NCBI GenBank assembly: GCA_965230345.1
Contig: CBDDKR010000002.1
Location: 806,001-870,000 of the forward strand
Source: JADKBO01 sp965230345
GTDB lineage: Bacteria > Bacteroidota > Bacteroidia > Chitinophagales > Saprospiraceae
Length of the DNA stretch: 64,000 nucleotides
Direction of reading: 5' to 3'
In this document: positions 18,581 to 27,632 of the stretch, piece by piece
Layout of the letters: each line of letters opens with the position of its first letter
Numbering within the stretch: the first letter of the stretch is position 1
Made by a program: the position numbers and the translations under genes
The notes under the pieces: model-generated
Told to the model about the DNA's origin: nothing
Database searches by the model: none
What the model saw: the letters and a program-made list of their open reading frames with translations, nothing else

Positions 18581-19838
18581 TTTGATGTGAAAAATTATAC
18601 GAATTATAAATATATATAATATAGATTATTATATAATTTATGCTAAATATGGTTAAAACACTTTCTTCATCTATTGCGAAAAATGTGAATGTGATATAAA
18701 AAATAAAAGTATTTGAGATCAACATCCAAATATGCCATATTAAATCTTGTCTTAATTTCTTTTTTAAAAAGAATGAATATGACAAGGGAGATACTATTAG
18801 TTTCGCCATATATAACCAAACCAATATTCTTGCAAATTCTCCAGATTGCCTCCATTCTAATCCAAATAAGAAGGCAAACAAACTAGGAGCCCATAATAGA
18901 ATTATTATGATCGGGACGATTGTGAATAGAGATAAGTTTTTAAATGTTTTAACAAATATCTCTCTAAACTGTCCAGTTCGATTATAGTCTTCTGTTGCTT
19001 TTTGTTTAAATACTTCACCTATAGCTCCTCCGATTAATTGTGCGGGCAATCCAAGCATTCGGACCGTTAGATTATAGATACCTACAGTTCCAGGAGTAGT
19101 AAATGTACTTAGCATGAAGACTGGTAGTTGGTTAGTGTAGCGATTGATAAATTCTGATGGTAAAACATATTGTGGAAAAGCTTTATGTTCCCGTATTTTA
19201 AGCTTAATAAAATCCCAATCAAAAAATGATAGTCCTAAATCTTCTTTACGGGATAGTGATATCGCCAAAATAATAGAAGGAGCTACTTGACTTACCAATA
19301 ACCCTAAAAACAATCCAAGTGGACCATTATTATATACCCCAACAGATATCGATACACATGGTACGAGTAATGCTGTGAGAATAGTGTTAAAGGTCATTAT
19401 TTTATACTCCTTTAATCTATTTGCCCAACGTCTAAATATCTGTGTTTGACCAGTAAAAAAAACACTAATCGGAATTAAGTATAACCAATTTTCTAAGTCA
19501 GGGTTGTTTAATAATACTGATATCGGATTTTTTAAGAAAAGAATTAATATTGCTAATGTGATTGAGACGACTAAATTAATAAGTCGATTGAGCCACATCA
19601 TTTTTTTTGCATCAGTATGGTCTTTTTCTAACAAAATTGGTTCTAAATATTGTAGCGTCGAGAACACACCAATTACTCCACATAGGCCCATATAGACGCC
19701 TAATGTTCCATAATCTACCTTATCGTATATTCGATAAAGAATGGGGGCTGTTATCAAAGAGAAACCTTGAGCTAAGGTTGTACCACTTACTAAGGTTGCA
19801 ATGTTTCTAAGATATTCTGACTGAAATATTTTACTCAA
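18567..19838 (-). CDS. Oligosaccharide flippase (Wzx-like, MOP superfamily)
   Basis: The 423-residue protein is hydrophobic with about 12 predicted transmembrane helices. It has the N-terminal segment NIATLVSGTTLAQGFSLITAPILYRIY that is characteristic of Wzx/RfbX flippases. It should move undecaprenyl-linked repeat units to the periplasmic face. It is one of two flippases in this cluster; the other is at 23205-24629. It starts one base downstream of the stop of the oxidoreductase gene. Confidence 0.9.
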   Translation of the reverse strand: MSKIFQSEYLRNIATLVSGTTLAQGFSLITAPILYRIYDKVDYGTLGVYMGLCGVIGVFSTLQYLEPILLEKDHTDAKKMMWLNRLINLVVSITLAILILFLKNPISVLLNNPDLENWLYLIPISVFFTGQTQIFRRWANRLKEYKIMTFNTILTALLVPCVSISVGVYNNGPLGLFLGLLVSQVAPSIILAISLSRKEDLGLSFFDWDFIKLKIREHKAFPQYVLPSEFINRYTNQLPVFMLSTFTTPGTVGIYNLTVRMLGLPAQLIGGAIGEVFKQKATEDYNRTGQFREIFVKTFKNLSLFTIVPIIIILLWAPSLFAFLFGLEWRQSGEFARILVWLYMAKLIVSPLSYSFFLKKKLRQDLIWHIWMLISNTFIFYITFTFFAIDEESVLTIFSINYIIIYIIYIYNSYNFSHQNESD

Positions 19839-20801
19839 TTATTTAAAAGGGTGTTTTGCTAGATCTTTTGCTGCCAAGGGATGATATTCTCCCTTTAATC
19901 CAAGTGGGATCATGTTTCTTATCGAATGTACTATTTCGATTGCCTTGGATGCTTCACCAATTCGATAACCATTGCCTTTTATAATTTCTTTATAACTATT
20001 GGTATGTAGCTCTGTAAACCCACCACTAAACTCTATTTCTTCTCCGTCAATAGTCATTGATCTATATGTTCTGAGACCCTTAGCTTTAACCTCTTCTGGT
20101 AATACGTCATAATTAATACTTAGAAACCATCTAACCCTAGCTCTATCAAACTCGAGATATCCTGCAGCTCTATCATGAGTATGGATGTGTACTTTATTTT
20201 CTTTTAACTCTCCAAAAACCCACCCTAACATATCAAAAAAGTGAACACCTATATTAGTAGCAATACCTCCCGATTTAGCGCTATCACCTTTCCAACTAGT
20301 ATAATACCATAAACCTCTAGACGTCAAATATGTTAAGTCAAAATCATACGTTTTATCCTTAGGCCCTTTGTCTACTTTGTTTTTAAGGTCTTGAATAGAT
20401 TTGTGTAACCGCAATTGTAAAATGTTATATATATTCCTTCCTGTTTCATTTTCGATTTCTTGCAATGCTTCAATATTCCAAGGGTTTATAACAATTGGTT
20501 TTTCACATATCACATCCGCACCCATTCTGAGACCAAACCTTATATGTGCATCATGCAAATAGTTTGGACTGCAAATCGATAAATAGTCTACTTTATAGTT
20601 TTGTCTTTTAAGCTTTTCCAAATGCCTGTCGAATCTTTCAAACTCCGTAAAAAAGGATGCTTCTGGAAAGAAGTTATCTAATATTCCTACGGAATCATTT
20701 TTGTCCAAAGCTGCAAGAAGAATATTGTTAGTATCTTTAATAGCTTTCATGTGTCTCGGAGCAATATATCCTGCAGCCCCTATTAATCCAAAGTTCTTCA
20801 T
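19839..20801 (-). CDS. wbpB: Gfo/Idh/MocA oxidoreductase, WbpB/WlbA-like (second copy)
   Basis: The protein has the NAD-binding LIGAAGYIAPRHMKAI motif, the catalytic EKP triad segment (CEKPIVINPWN) and GGIATNIGVHFFD, matching WbpB/WlbA enzymes that oxidise C3 of UDP-GlcNAc-uronate. The frame is open to an ATG at 20837, overlapping the upstream gene by 14 bases, but I prefer the ATG at 20801 (MKNFGLIG) because the paralogue at 37224-38195 starts at the matching position. It follows a WbpA-like dehydrogenase that would supply its substrate. The two paralogues are closely similar along their whole length. Confidence 0.87.
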   Translation of the reverse strand: MKNFGLIGAAGYIAPRHMKAIKDTNNILLAALDKNDSVGILDNFFPEASFFTEFERFDRHLEKLKRQNYKVDYLSICSPNYLHDAHIRFGLRMGADVICEKPIVINPWNIEALQEIENETGRNIYNILQLRLHKSIQDLKNKVDKGPKDKTYDFDLTYLTSRGLWYYTSWKGDSAKSGGIATNIGVHFFDMLGWVFGELKENKVHIHTHDRAAGYLEFDRARVRWFLSINYDVLPEEVKAKGLRTYRSMTIDGEEIEFSGGFTELHTNSYKEIIKGNGYRIGEASKAIEIVHSIRNMIPLGLKGEYHPLAAKDLAKHPFK

Positions 20802-20823
20802 ATCCATTAAGTTTAATATACTG

Positions 20824-22095
20824 TTATAATCTTGCATCTACCCTTTCTTTTGGTAAAAAAGATTTAACATCATAAATTATTGCTTTGCTATTTTTGTACT
20901 TATCAAATTTGATATTTAAAAATTCATGGTGTGCAACAGTAAGAATGATAACATCGAATTTCGATTCTGGTAATTTATTTACAATATCTAAACTGTATGC
21001 CTCTTTTACTTCTTGTTTATTTGCCCAAGGATCATAAATCTTGAGATTGACACCATATGATAACAACTCATGGTATACATCTGTTGCTTTAGTATTTCTA
21101 ATATCTGGGCAGTTTTCTTTAAAAGTAATACCAAGGGCCAATACGTTCGCATCTTTAATTTTTATTTCGTTTTGTAGCATTAGTTTTATTATTTGAGATG
21201 CTACATAGACCCCCATTCCATCATTCAAACGTCGTCCAGCCAAAATAATCTCTGGGTGATACTTGACTTCTTGTGCTTTTTGCGCTAAATAATATGGGTC
21301 TACTCCAATGCAGTGTCCTCCGACCAATCCAGGTTTAAATGGCAAAAAATTCCATTTTGTACCTGCTGCTTCAAGTACTTCTGTGGTATCAATATCTAGT
21401 TTATTAAATATTTTAGCCAATTCATTTACAAAGGCAATATTAATGTCTCTTTGACTATTTTCTATTACTTTTGATGCTTCTGCAACTTTTATAGATGAAG
21501 CTAAAAACGTTCCAGCCTCAATGACAGATTTATACAATTCATCTATTATTTTGGCTGCATAAGGTGTGGAACCAGAAGTAACTTTTAAAATTTTGCTTAC
21601 CGTCCTTTCTTTGTCTCCTGGATTTATACGTTCAGGGCTATAACCAACATAAAAATCCTCATTATACCTTAATCCAGATACTTTTTCTAAAACAGGTATA
21701 CAATCTTCTTCTGTCGCCCCTGGATATACCGTTGATTCATAAATTACATAATCACCTTTTTTAAGAACCTTTCCAACCGATTCACTAGCCTTTTTTAGAG
21801 GTGTTAATATCGGTCTATGGTTTTTGTCTGTTGGAGTAGGAACAGTTATAATATAAAAATTACAGTCCTTTATATCATCCAATTTTGTTGTAACATATAA
21901 TCCTTTTTCTTGTTTGTTCTTAACCAGTACATTTATTAATTCAGTGTTTTCAACCTCTAAGGTCGAATCTACACCATTAATTAACTCATTAACTCTTAAC
22001 TCATTGATGTCAAAACCAATTGTCGAATATTTTTTACTAAATTCTACGGCCAGAGGTAACCCCACATAACCTAATCCTATAATTCCAATTTTCAT
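20824..22095 (-). CDS. wbpA: UDP-N-acetyl-D-glucosamine/hexosamine 6-dehydrogenase (WbpA/TviB-like)
   Basis: The 423-residue protein has the NAD-binding GIIGLGYVGLPLAVEFSKKY at the N-terminus, the YSPERINPGD segment, and the catalytic cysteine in GGHCIGVDPYYL (about residue 263). This version of the motif is typical of dehydrogenases acting on UDP-N-acetylhexosamines rather than UDP-glucose. It should produce UDP-GlcNAc-uronate (or the galacto form), feeding the WbpB-WbpE-WbpD steps encoded elsewhere in the cluster. Confidence 0.9.
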   Translation of the reverse strand: MKIGIIGLGYVGLPLAVEFSKKYSTIGFDINELRVNELINGVDSTLEVENTELINVLVKNKQEKGLYVTTKLDDIKDCNFYIITVPTPTDKNHRPILTPLKKASESVGKVLKKGDYVIYESTVYPGATEEDCIPVLEKVSGLRYNEDFYVGYSPERINPGDKERTVSKILKVTSGSTPYAAKIIDELYKSVIEAGTFLASSIKVAEASKVIENSQRDINIAFVNELAKIFNKLDIDTTEVLEAAGTKWNFLPFKPGLVGGHCIGVDPYYLAQKAQEVKYHPEIILAGRRLNDGMGVYVASQIIKLMLQNEIKIKDANVLALGITFKENCPDIRNTKATDVYHELLSYGVNLKIYDPWANKQEVKEAYSLDIVNKLPESKFDVIILTVAHHEFLNIKFDKYKNSKAIIYDVKSFLPKERVDARL

Positions 22096-22101
22096 CTTAA
22101 T

Positions 22102-23151
22102 CTAATTCATAATATTTTTATATAACTTTAGCCCCACAATTATAAGAGCACTTATCAGTACCATTAATATAAATGTTAATGCCATATTTTTCCATAGCTG
22201 TGATTTGATAACTGATAAAGGGAAATAAGATTTATTTATCATAACAAAAGTTGGTTTTATTGAGGCCAAATCATAATGTGCCATTTCATATGCTGCATTA
22301 GAATCTCCAAATGCTTTCGTAAGCATTTCTATCTCCCCATAAAGAATTCTTCTTTCTGCTTTCTTTTCCTTTTTCATTAATCCCTCTGTACGATCATCAA
22401 ACCGACCGAGTAGGTACACTTTTTGTTTCAATAGGTAGTCAAGAGAATCCACTTTGGACTTTAAAAATTCAAGATTCTTCTTTTTTTCTTGGATCACCCT
22501 AACTTCATAAAAGTCTTTAAGTTGATTATAAAGAGATTCAACCAACAGTTGACTTAGTTCTTCATTAATAGTTTCTGACTTAATTGTGAAAATATTATCT
22601 TCTTCATTAAATGTAATTACAACTAATGGTGAAATATTTGATTTTCCTAAACCATCAAACATTAGTTTTGAAACCTTCTTAAAAGCTTTTGACTCTAATC
22701 CCTCAAATTCATCGAGTTTGTTATTAATAAATTTAAATTTACTGAAATGAGGGTCTTCTTCTCCCCATAATGATATTAGATCATATTCATTTATTAATCT
22801 TTCAATTATAAGCCTATTCTTATATTTTTGAAATAGAAGCTTTTCCATTGTATTGTTACTTTTCGCAACCTCAATAATTTGCCAAGGATTAACAGATTTC
22901 ATCTTTTGACCCATGCCAATCTTACCTAAAAGGCCCCCTAGTGCTCCACCGCTTGATTCTCCTTCAATAATAAATTTAATTTCACCTTTAAATAGCATAG
23001 GTTTGGTGAATGAGCTATAAGTGGTATAAGTAAGAAATGGAATACTCAGGATTAGTATCAACCATTTCTTACTCCAAATTTCCCTTCCGTATTCTTGAGC
23101 TAAAAGGATTAGCTCTTTTAAAGTTATTTCATCATTTGAGTTTGATTCCAT
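22102..23151 (-). CDS. wzz: Wzz-type chain length determinant
   Basis: The 349-residue protein has a transmembrane helix near residues 38-58, a periplasmic domain rich in charged helices (residues about 70-310), and a second helix near the C-terminus (LTFILMVLISALIIVGLKLY). This is the topology of Wzz proteins. There is no tyrosine-kinase domain, so it is not a Wzc-type co-polymerase. It should control chain length together with the Wzy-like protein at 9866-11119. Confidence 0.88.
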   Translation of the reverse strand: MESNSNDEITLKELILLAQEYGREIWSKKWLILILSIPFLTYTTYSSFTKPMLFKGEIKFIIEGESSGGALGGLLGKIGMGQKMKSVNPWQIIEVAKSNNTMEKLLFQKYKNRLIIERLINEYDLISLWGEEDPHFSKFKFINNKLDEFEGLESKAFKKVSKLMFDGLGKSNISPLVVITFNEEDNIFTIKSETINEELSQLLVESLYNQLKDFYEVRVIQEKKKNLEFLKSKVDSLDYLLKQKVYLLGRFDDRTEGLMKKEKKAERRILYGEIEMLTKAFGDSNAAYEMAHYDLASIKPTFVMINKSYFPLSVIKSQLWKNMALTFILMVLISALIIVGLKLYKNIMN

Positions 23152-23204
23152 AAGTAGTCTTTAATAATTCATTTGAGTTATTTACTTATCTTATAAGATT
23201 ATCA

Positions 23205-24629
23205 TTATCTATTGGATAATGTTCCCAGGGTGTACCAATTACTTCTTTTTAGTAAAATAAAAGCCAAAACAGTTATTGATAATAACGATATAGATATATT
23301 TATTTTGGTATAAACGCCTATATCCTTTAAACTATATACCAATATGGATAAAAATGAAATAATACAAACCCATACATCAATGTAAATTTTATTTGTTCTT
23401 ACTTCTTTATAATACCTTATTTTATACCCATAATAAGTCATAAATAAATAGCTAATAAAAGTTGATATGGCAGCTATAATTATTCCATGTTCTGGTATGA
23501 ATATCAGATTTATTAAAACATTTATTATTCCAGCCAAAAGAGTGATTTTCCAAAAAATCACTTGCCTGTTTTCATTAAGCATAAAATTGGTAAAATAAAA
23601 CCTTAACGGAGCATAATTTTGTGCCATTATTATTATGCATACAATTGGATATATTTGCTTTAAATCTGGATTACTCATCAAAATATCTGTTATTTCTTTA
23701 GCCCATAAGGCGGCAATAAATGTTATGGACAAAAAAATACCAGCCATAATTTGTGTTAGTTTAACAGGGTTAGCATCCTTAGGGTTTACAGATATAAGTT
23801 TAAACAAAATTGGAGCAGAACTAAAGCTAATTGCATTCTTTAATTGACTAGCATGATTACCTAGCCCATATCCAGCCGTGTACAGCCCAACATCGTTAAT
23901 ATTAACACCCAATAATGCCATTAATGCCTTATCCGATGAATTAAGGAGATAATGACCATATTTGTTAGGGATAAAAGGAAGAGCATCTTTTAAATACGGC
24001 TTAATAGGAGTGTAATTAAAAGAAAGTTTTGGCCCTATCTCATTTCTATTTAGAATAAAAAAGTACGCGATAAAAGATAAAGTTGTTGATACAAACATAC
24101 TGATATACCAACCTAAAAATCCTAACTTAAAAGTACATATAGTTAAATAGAGAATTACAAGATTAATTAAACCTGTGGAAACAGAGATTATCGAAATTGT
24201 AATCGGTTTTTGTTCCAATTGCATTAATCTTATTCCCAGCATAGGGGCTAGACTAAGCATTGTTGTAACAAAAATCAAAAAAGAAGTAATCAACGTGGCG
24301 TTAAAATCCTTAAACGGAACAAATACATACAGTAATATGCAAATTATAATACTATATGGTACTAGATAAGCTTGAAGAAATCCATAGATCTGGGACCAAA
24401 TCTCTTTATATTTGTCAGACTTATAATAAACACGAACTAAAAGGTCCTCAATTCCAAGGAATTTTAATCCCAATAATACCTCTGTAACTACCAAGATCAT
24501 TCCTCTTATGCCATAGTCAAAGGTTGTCAATTCTTCTGTTAGATAAGGTAGTAGAAAAATACTTCCAACAAGAGGAATCTTAGGTGCCAAGGCATAAATA
24601 AGAGTATGCGAAAAAAGCTTTTTAAGCAT
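23205..24629 (-). CDS. Oligosaccharide flippase / polysaccharide exporter of the MOP superfamily (second flippase)
   Basis: The 474-residue protein has about 14 predicted transmembrane helices and opens with TLIYALAPKIPLVGSIFLLPYLTEEL, the PST/Wzx family pattern. It is unlike the flippase at 18567-19838 in local sequence, so it is not a recent duplicate. Two flippases in one cluster suggest two lipid-linked intermediates or a split specificity. It is separated by 5 bases from the threonine-synthase-like gene upstream. Confidence 0.88.
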   Translation of the reverse strand: MLKKLFSHTLIYALAPKIPLVGSIFLLPYLTEELTTFDYGIRGMILVVTEVLLGLKFLGIEDLLVRVYYKSDKYKEIWSQIYGFLQAYLVPYSIIICILLYVFVPFKDFNATLITSFLIFVTTMLSLAPMLGIRLMQLEQKPITISIISVSTGLINLVILYLTICTFKLGFLGWYISMFVSTTLSFIAYFFILNRNEIGPKLSFNYTPIKPYLKDALPFIPNKYGHYLLNSSDKALMALLGVNINDVGLYTAGYGLGNHASQLKNAISFSSAPILFKLISVNPKDANPVKLTQIMAGIFLSITFIAALWAKEITDILMSNPDLKQIYPIVCIIIMAQNYAPLRFYFTNFMLNENRQVIFWKITLLAGIINVLINLIFIPEHGIIIAAISTFISYLFMTYYGYKIRYYKEVRTNKIYIDVWVCIISFLSILVYSLKDIGVYTKINISISLLSITVLAFILLKRSNWYTLGTLSNR

Positions 24630-24634
24630 TTCTT

Positions 24635-25963
24635 CTATACGTTGTTTACAACTTCATCTATAAGGTTAGATAAGTAATTTTCGTCTTCTTCAATTACGTT
24701 ATGCCTATCCAATTCATCTAATGTCGAAACCGTTACCGATTTGGAAAGTTTTGACATAAAAGACGGAGATCTTCTCATTCCCTCTCCAATATTTATTAAT
24801 ACCGTATCATTATTGCTTATCTCTCCTTCTTTTAACCCCCTATAAAATCCACCCATTCCAATTGATGCAGCAGGGCCAATTCTTACAGATGTAGATTTAG
24901 CCATTATTTGAGCTATCTTTATAGCATAATTTTCATCCATTGAAGTAATCGTTCCTCCAACCTTCTCAATTAATTGAGCAATTACAGGATAAGCATAAGG
25001 ATTGCCGGTTGCTAACGTTGCTATACCCGTTTGTGGATTATTAATGGGCGTATAATTCATATACCAATTATTCGTAAAACCTTTACTTTTTGCATCATTC
25101 CAAGCATTGGCCATAGGTGCACATTTCTTAGTTTGTATTAATATTTGTTTAGGAAAGTTTGAAATGAGGCCTTTTTGTTTTAACTCTTTACATCCTTTGT
25201 AAACACCCAATGGCCCAGTTCCTCCACTTAAAGCCTGAATATATATTGTTGGAAAATCGTCCATTTCTCTTAACCATTCAAAAGCCATGGTCTTTTTTGC
25301 CTCAATTCGAAAGAGGTCAAATGTTCCATTACTGTAAACATAATCATTCTGTGCTGCAAAAGCCTTAGCCATACTCTTAGCAGCAGCATAATCTCCATTT
25401 ACTCGAATTACTTTCTGACCAAAACTTGCTATTTCAGCTTCCTGTGCCCTGGATGAAGATTCTGGAATAAAAACATATAAATTGACATTATTCAATGTCA
25501 GATAACATGCCATTGCTACACCTATATTCCCTGTACTTGCAACAACATAATTTTTAATTCCATTCTCTGCAAGAGCACTTCCTAGCATTGCTCCAGATAA
25601 ATCTTTCCATGTTCCTGTTGATACACTTTCATCAAATCGATGTCCAAAAACATTACAATTAATGTTAAACTTTTTCTTGGCTATATCCTCCAAAAACCTT
25701 AATCTTTCAATTGAAATATCCTTTTCTGAACGAATAACATTCGGCGTTTGATTAAGTGGTAGATATTTCAAAAACTTCCATAACCCTTTATTTTCTGTTC
25801 GACTAAAAACTGATTTGGCCAAATCAACGAGATCATCGTGATATGCAACTTCAATATATTTATCACCACAACTTGGACAAGCTTGATTCTTAAAAATATC
25901 TTCTTTGAAATCAAACTTGAAATCACAATTATTGCATCTTAAGTAAAACTTATTAGATTTCAT
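24635..25963 (-). CDS. Threonine-synthase-like PLP enzyme with N-terminal zinc ribbon
   Basis: The 442-residue protein has a zinc-ribbon-like start (CNNC and CPSC, residues 9-32) followed by a fold type II PLP domain. The likely PLP lysine is in STGTWKDLSGAML (threonine synthases usually read PTGSFKDR), and VVASTGNIGVAMACYL, SGGTGPLGVYKG and a GEGMRRSPS tail complete it. Family knowledge suggests beta/gamma elimination or replacement on an amino acid. Its place inside a polysaccharide operon, overlapping an asparagine-synthase-like gene by 11 bases, suggests it makes an amino acid used to decorate the polymer. Housekeeping threonine synthesis cannot be excluded, but no other thr genes are near. 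Confidence 0.78.
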   Translation of the reverse strand: MKSNKFYLRCNNCDFKFDFKEDIFKNQACPSCGDKYIEVAYHDDLVDLAKSVFSRTENKGLWKFLKYLPLNQTPNVIRSEKDISIERLRFLEDIAKKKFNINCNVFGHRFDESVSTGTWKDLSGAMLGSALAENGIKNYVVASTGNIGVAMACYLTLNNVNLYVFIPESSSRAQEAEIASFGQKVIRVNGDYAAAKSMAKAFAAQNDYVYSNGTFDLFRIEAKKTMAFEWLREMDDFPTIYIQALSGGTGPLGVYKGCKELKQKGLISNFPKQILIQTKKCAPMANAWNDAKSKGFTNNWYMNYTPINNPQTGIATLATGNPYAYPVIAQLIEKVGGTITSMDENYAIKIAQIMAKSTSVRIGPAASIGMGGFYRGLKEGEISNNDTVLINIGEGMRRSPSFMSKLSKSVTVSTLDELDRHNVIEEDENYLSNLIDEVVNNV

Positions 25964-27590
25964 TAGCAGTATATTTGTATATATTTAGTGTTTCGTATTC
26001 TTTGTAGTAAATTATGTCTACTATCCTTTTTGCTTTAAGTATATCTACAAGCACAAAAACATTACAAGCATTAAGATTCTTTGTAAAAAAAGTTCTGGAA
26101 AACAGATTTTCCCACATTACATTTGGTCGTTCTAAAGTTTCTTTTATGAACCGTATTAGAATGGGATCCTTAATCCATTTATGATAACTTAGACCTTGTG
26201 GAGATATAAATTTTAATTTTACTTTTTTAATTACTTTTTCCCAAATGCTTTCTTGATCTTGTTCTATTCGTTCTAAGTCTTGTCCTGGGATTTGAGACAA
26301 TTTCAAAGATTTGTTTTTTATCAATCCTTTCAAAATGGTTCGGTCCAATAACAATCTATTATCCCATTCATTGGAAACGGGTAGCAAAAAAGGATAATAA
26401 ATGTTATACGTTGGAATAGTTCCATTTTGAGATTCATATCCTCCTAAATGACTATGTTTATTTATGCTTTCCAGATGAAATGATCTAATTATATCAATAT
26501 TGCTCTTATGAGCATTTAACTTAAAAAAATCATTTCTTAATGATAAGAAATAGTCTAAATCCTGTGAGTTGATTAAATCCTTAAAAAAGAAAAATAGTTG
26601 ACTCTTTTCCCAAGAGGGCAACTTATTCATATAGTTGAAAACAAAAGATTTTTGAAACTCAGCCTTAGTGTTTGACAAATATTTATTCCATCTCCCACCA
26701 ATAATAAACCCATTACCACCACTTATATATTTATTATATTTTTCCTTGTCTGTATGATAATAATGATTTTTTAAAATTTGACATGGCCCTAAAGGATTAT
26801 TGCTTATATCTAAATTTAAGTTTTGGAATAAATTACTAGCCTTAAAGTAATTTGCTTGGGTCGGGAAGTTATACAACTGGCTAATCTTTTGAGCATTTAA
26901 TTCGGTCACTGATTTCCTAAAAGGACGTTTATCTACAATAGTAACACCATATAACTTTAGTTTTAACTTTTCCGAAAAGGCAGGTATTAATCTAGAATCA
27001 AAACCACCACTATTACCAAAGCCAAAAATATCTGAATCTTCTTTTCTACTGTTTATATAATTAAAACTTTTATTAAGTGCTTCCTCCGCACTTTGAACAG
27101 CAGCAGCAGTCGAAGTAATCGTATTTTTAGACTCTAGATGCCATGTTTTTTTATCTTTTATAGTGAAAGAATTTAGATCAATTTCTAATTTAAAACTTGG
27201 TTTTAGTTCAAAAATGTTCTTAAAAAATGTTTTTCCAGTAGGATTCATGCCAAATTGAAACATAAGAAATTTTAGCTCAATTGCATCTATCTCGACTTCT
27301 TCATCAGGAAGCAATAAAACAAGATCCCAAATATTATTACTAATTATTAAGTTTTGATTTTTGGCATAATAAAATAAAGGAAATGTTCCAGCTTTACCAT
27401 TTTCAATTTGAAGTTTCTCTTTTTTGATATCATAAGTAAGGCGATTATACATTCCATCTCTTGTACTCTCGTCAATAAAACCCTCAACAAAATCAAAGCC
27501 GTTCTCATCATACAAAATGGAGTTTGTAACAAAAAGATTACCAACCCTCTTTGAATTCAAAAACGGTTTATTACTAATAATATATTTCAT
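25953..27590 (-). CDS. Asparagine-synthase-like protein with degenerate glutaminase domain
   Basis: The 545-residue protein has a C-terminal PP-loop synthetase domain (GFGNSGGFDSRLIPAF, about residues 193-208) and an N-terminal region that resembles the Ntn glutaminase of AsnB in its YAKNQNLIISNN and GFNPTGKT-like segments. It starts MKYIIS rather than MCG, so the catalytic N-terminal cysteine is missing. It may therefore use a nitrogen source other than glutamine, or activate a carboxylate as an acyl-adenylate for another amine. Relatives such as WbpS amidate uronic acids in O-antigens. The overlap with the downstream PLP enzyme gene suggests they work together. Confidence 0.75.
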   Translation of the reverse strand: MKYIISNKPFLNSKRVGNLFVTNSILYDENGFDFVEGFIDESTRDGMYNRLTYDIKKEKLQIENGKAGTFPLFYYAKNQNLIISNNIWDLVLLLPDEEVEIDAIELKFLMFQFGMNPTGKTFFKNIFELKPSFKLEIDLNSFTIKDKKTWHLESKNTITSTAAAVQSAEEALNKSFNYINSRKEDSDIFGFGNSGGFDSRLIPAFSEKLKLKLYGVTIVDKRPFRKSVTELNAQKISQLYNFPTQANYFKASNLFQNLNLDISNNPLGPCQILKNHYYHTDKEKYNKYISGGNGFIIGGRWNKYLSNTKAEFQKSFVFNYMNKLPSWEKSQLFFFFKDLINSQDLDYFLSLRNDFFKLNAHKSNIDIIRSFHLESINKHSHLGGYESQNGTIPTYNIYYPFLLPVSNEWDNRLLLDRTILKGLIKNKSLKLSQIPGQDLERIEQDQESIWEKVIKKVKLKFISPQGLSYHKWIKDPILIRFIKETLERPNVMWENLFSRTFFTKNLNACNVFVLVDILKAKRIVDIIYYKEYETLNIYKYTANEI

Positions 27591-27632
27591 CTTTTATTTC
27601 TAAAGATTATTTATACTTCCATATTTTCAGAC

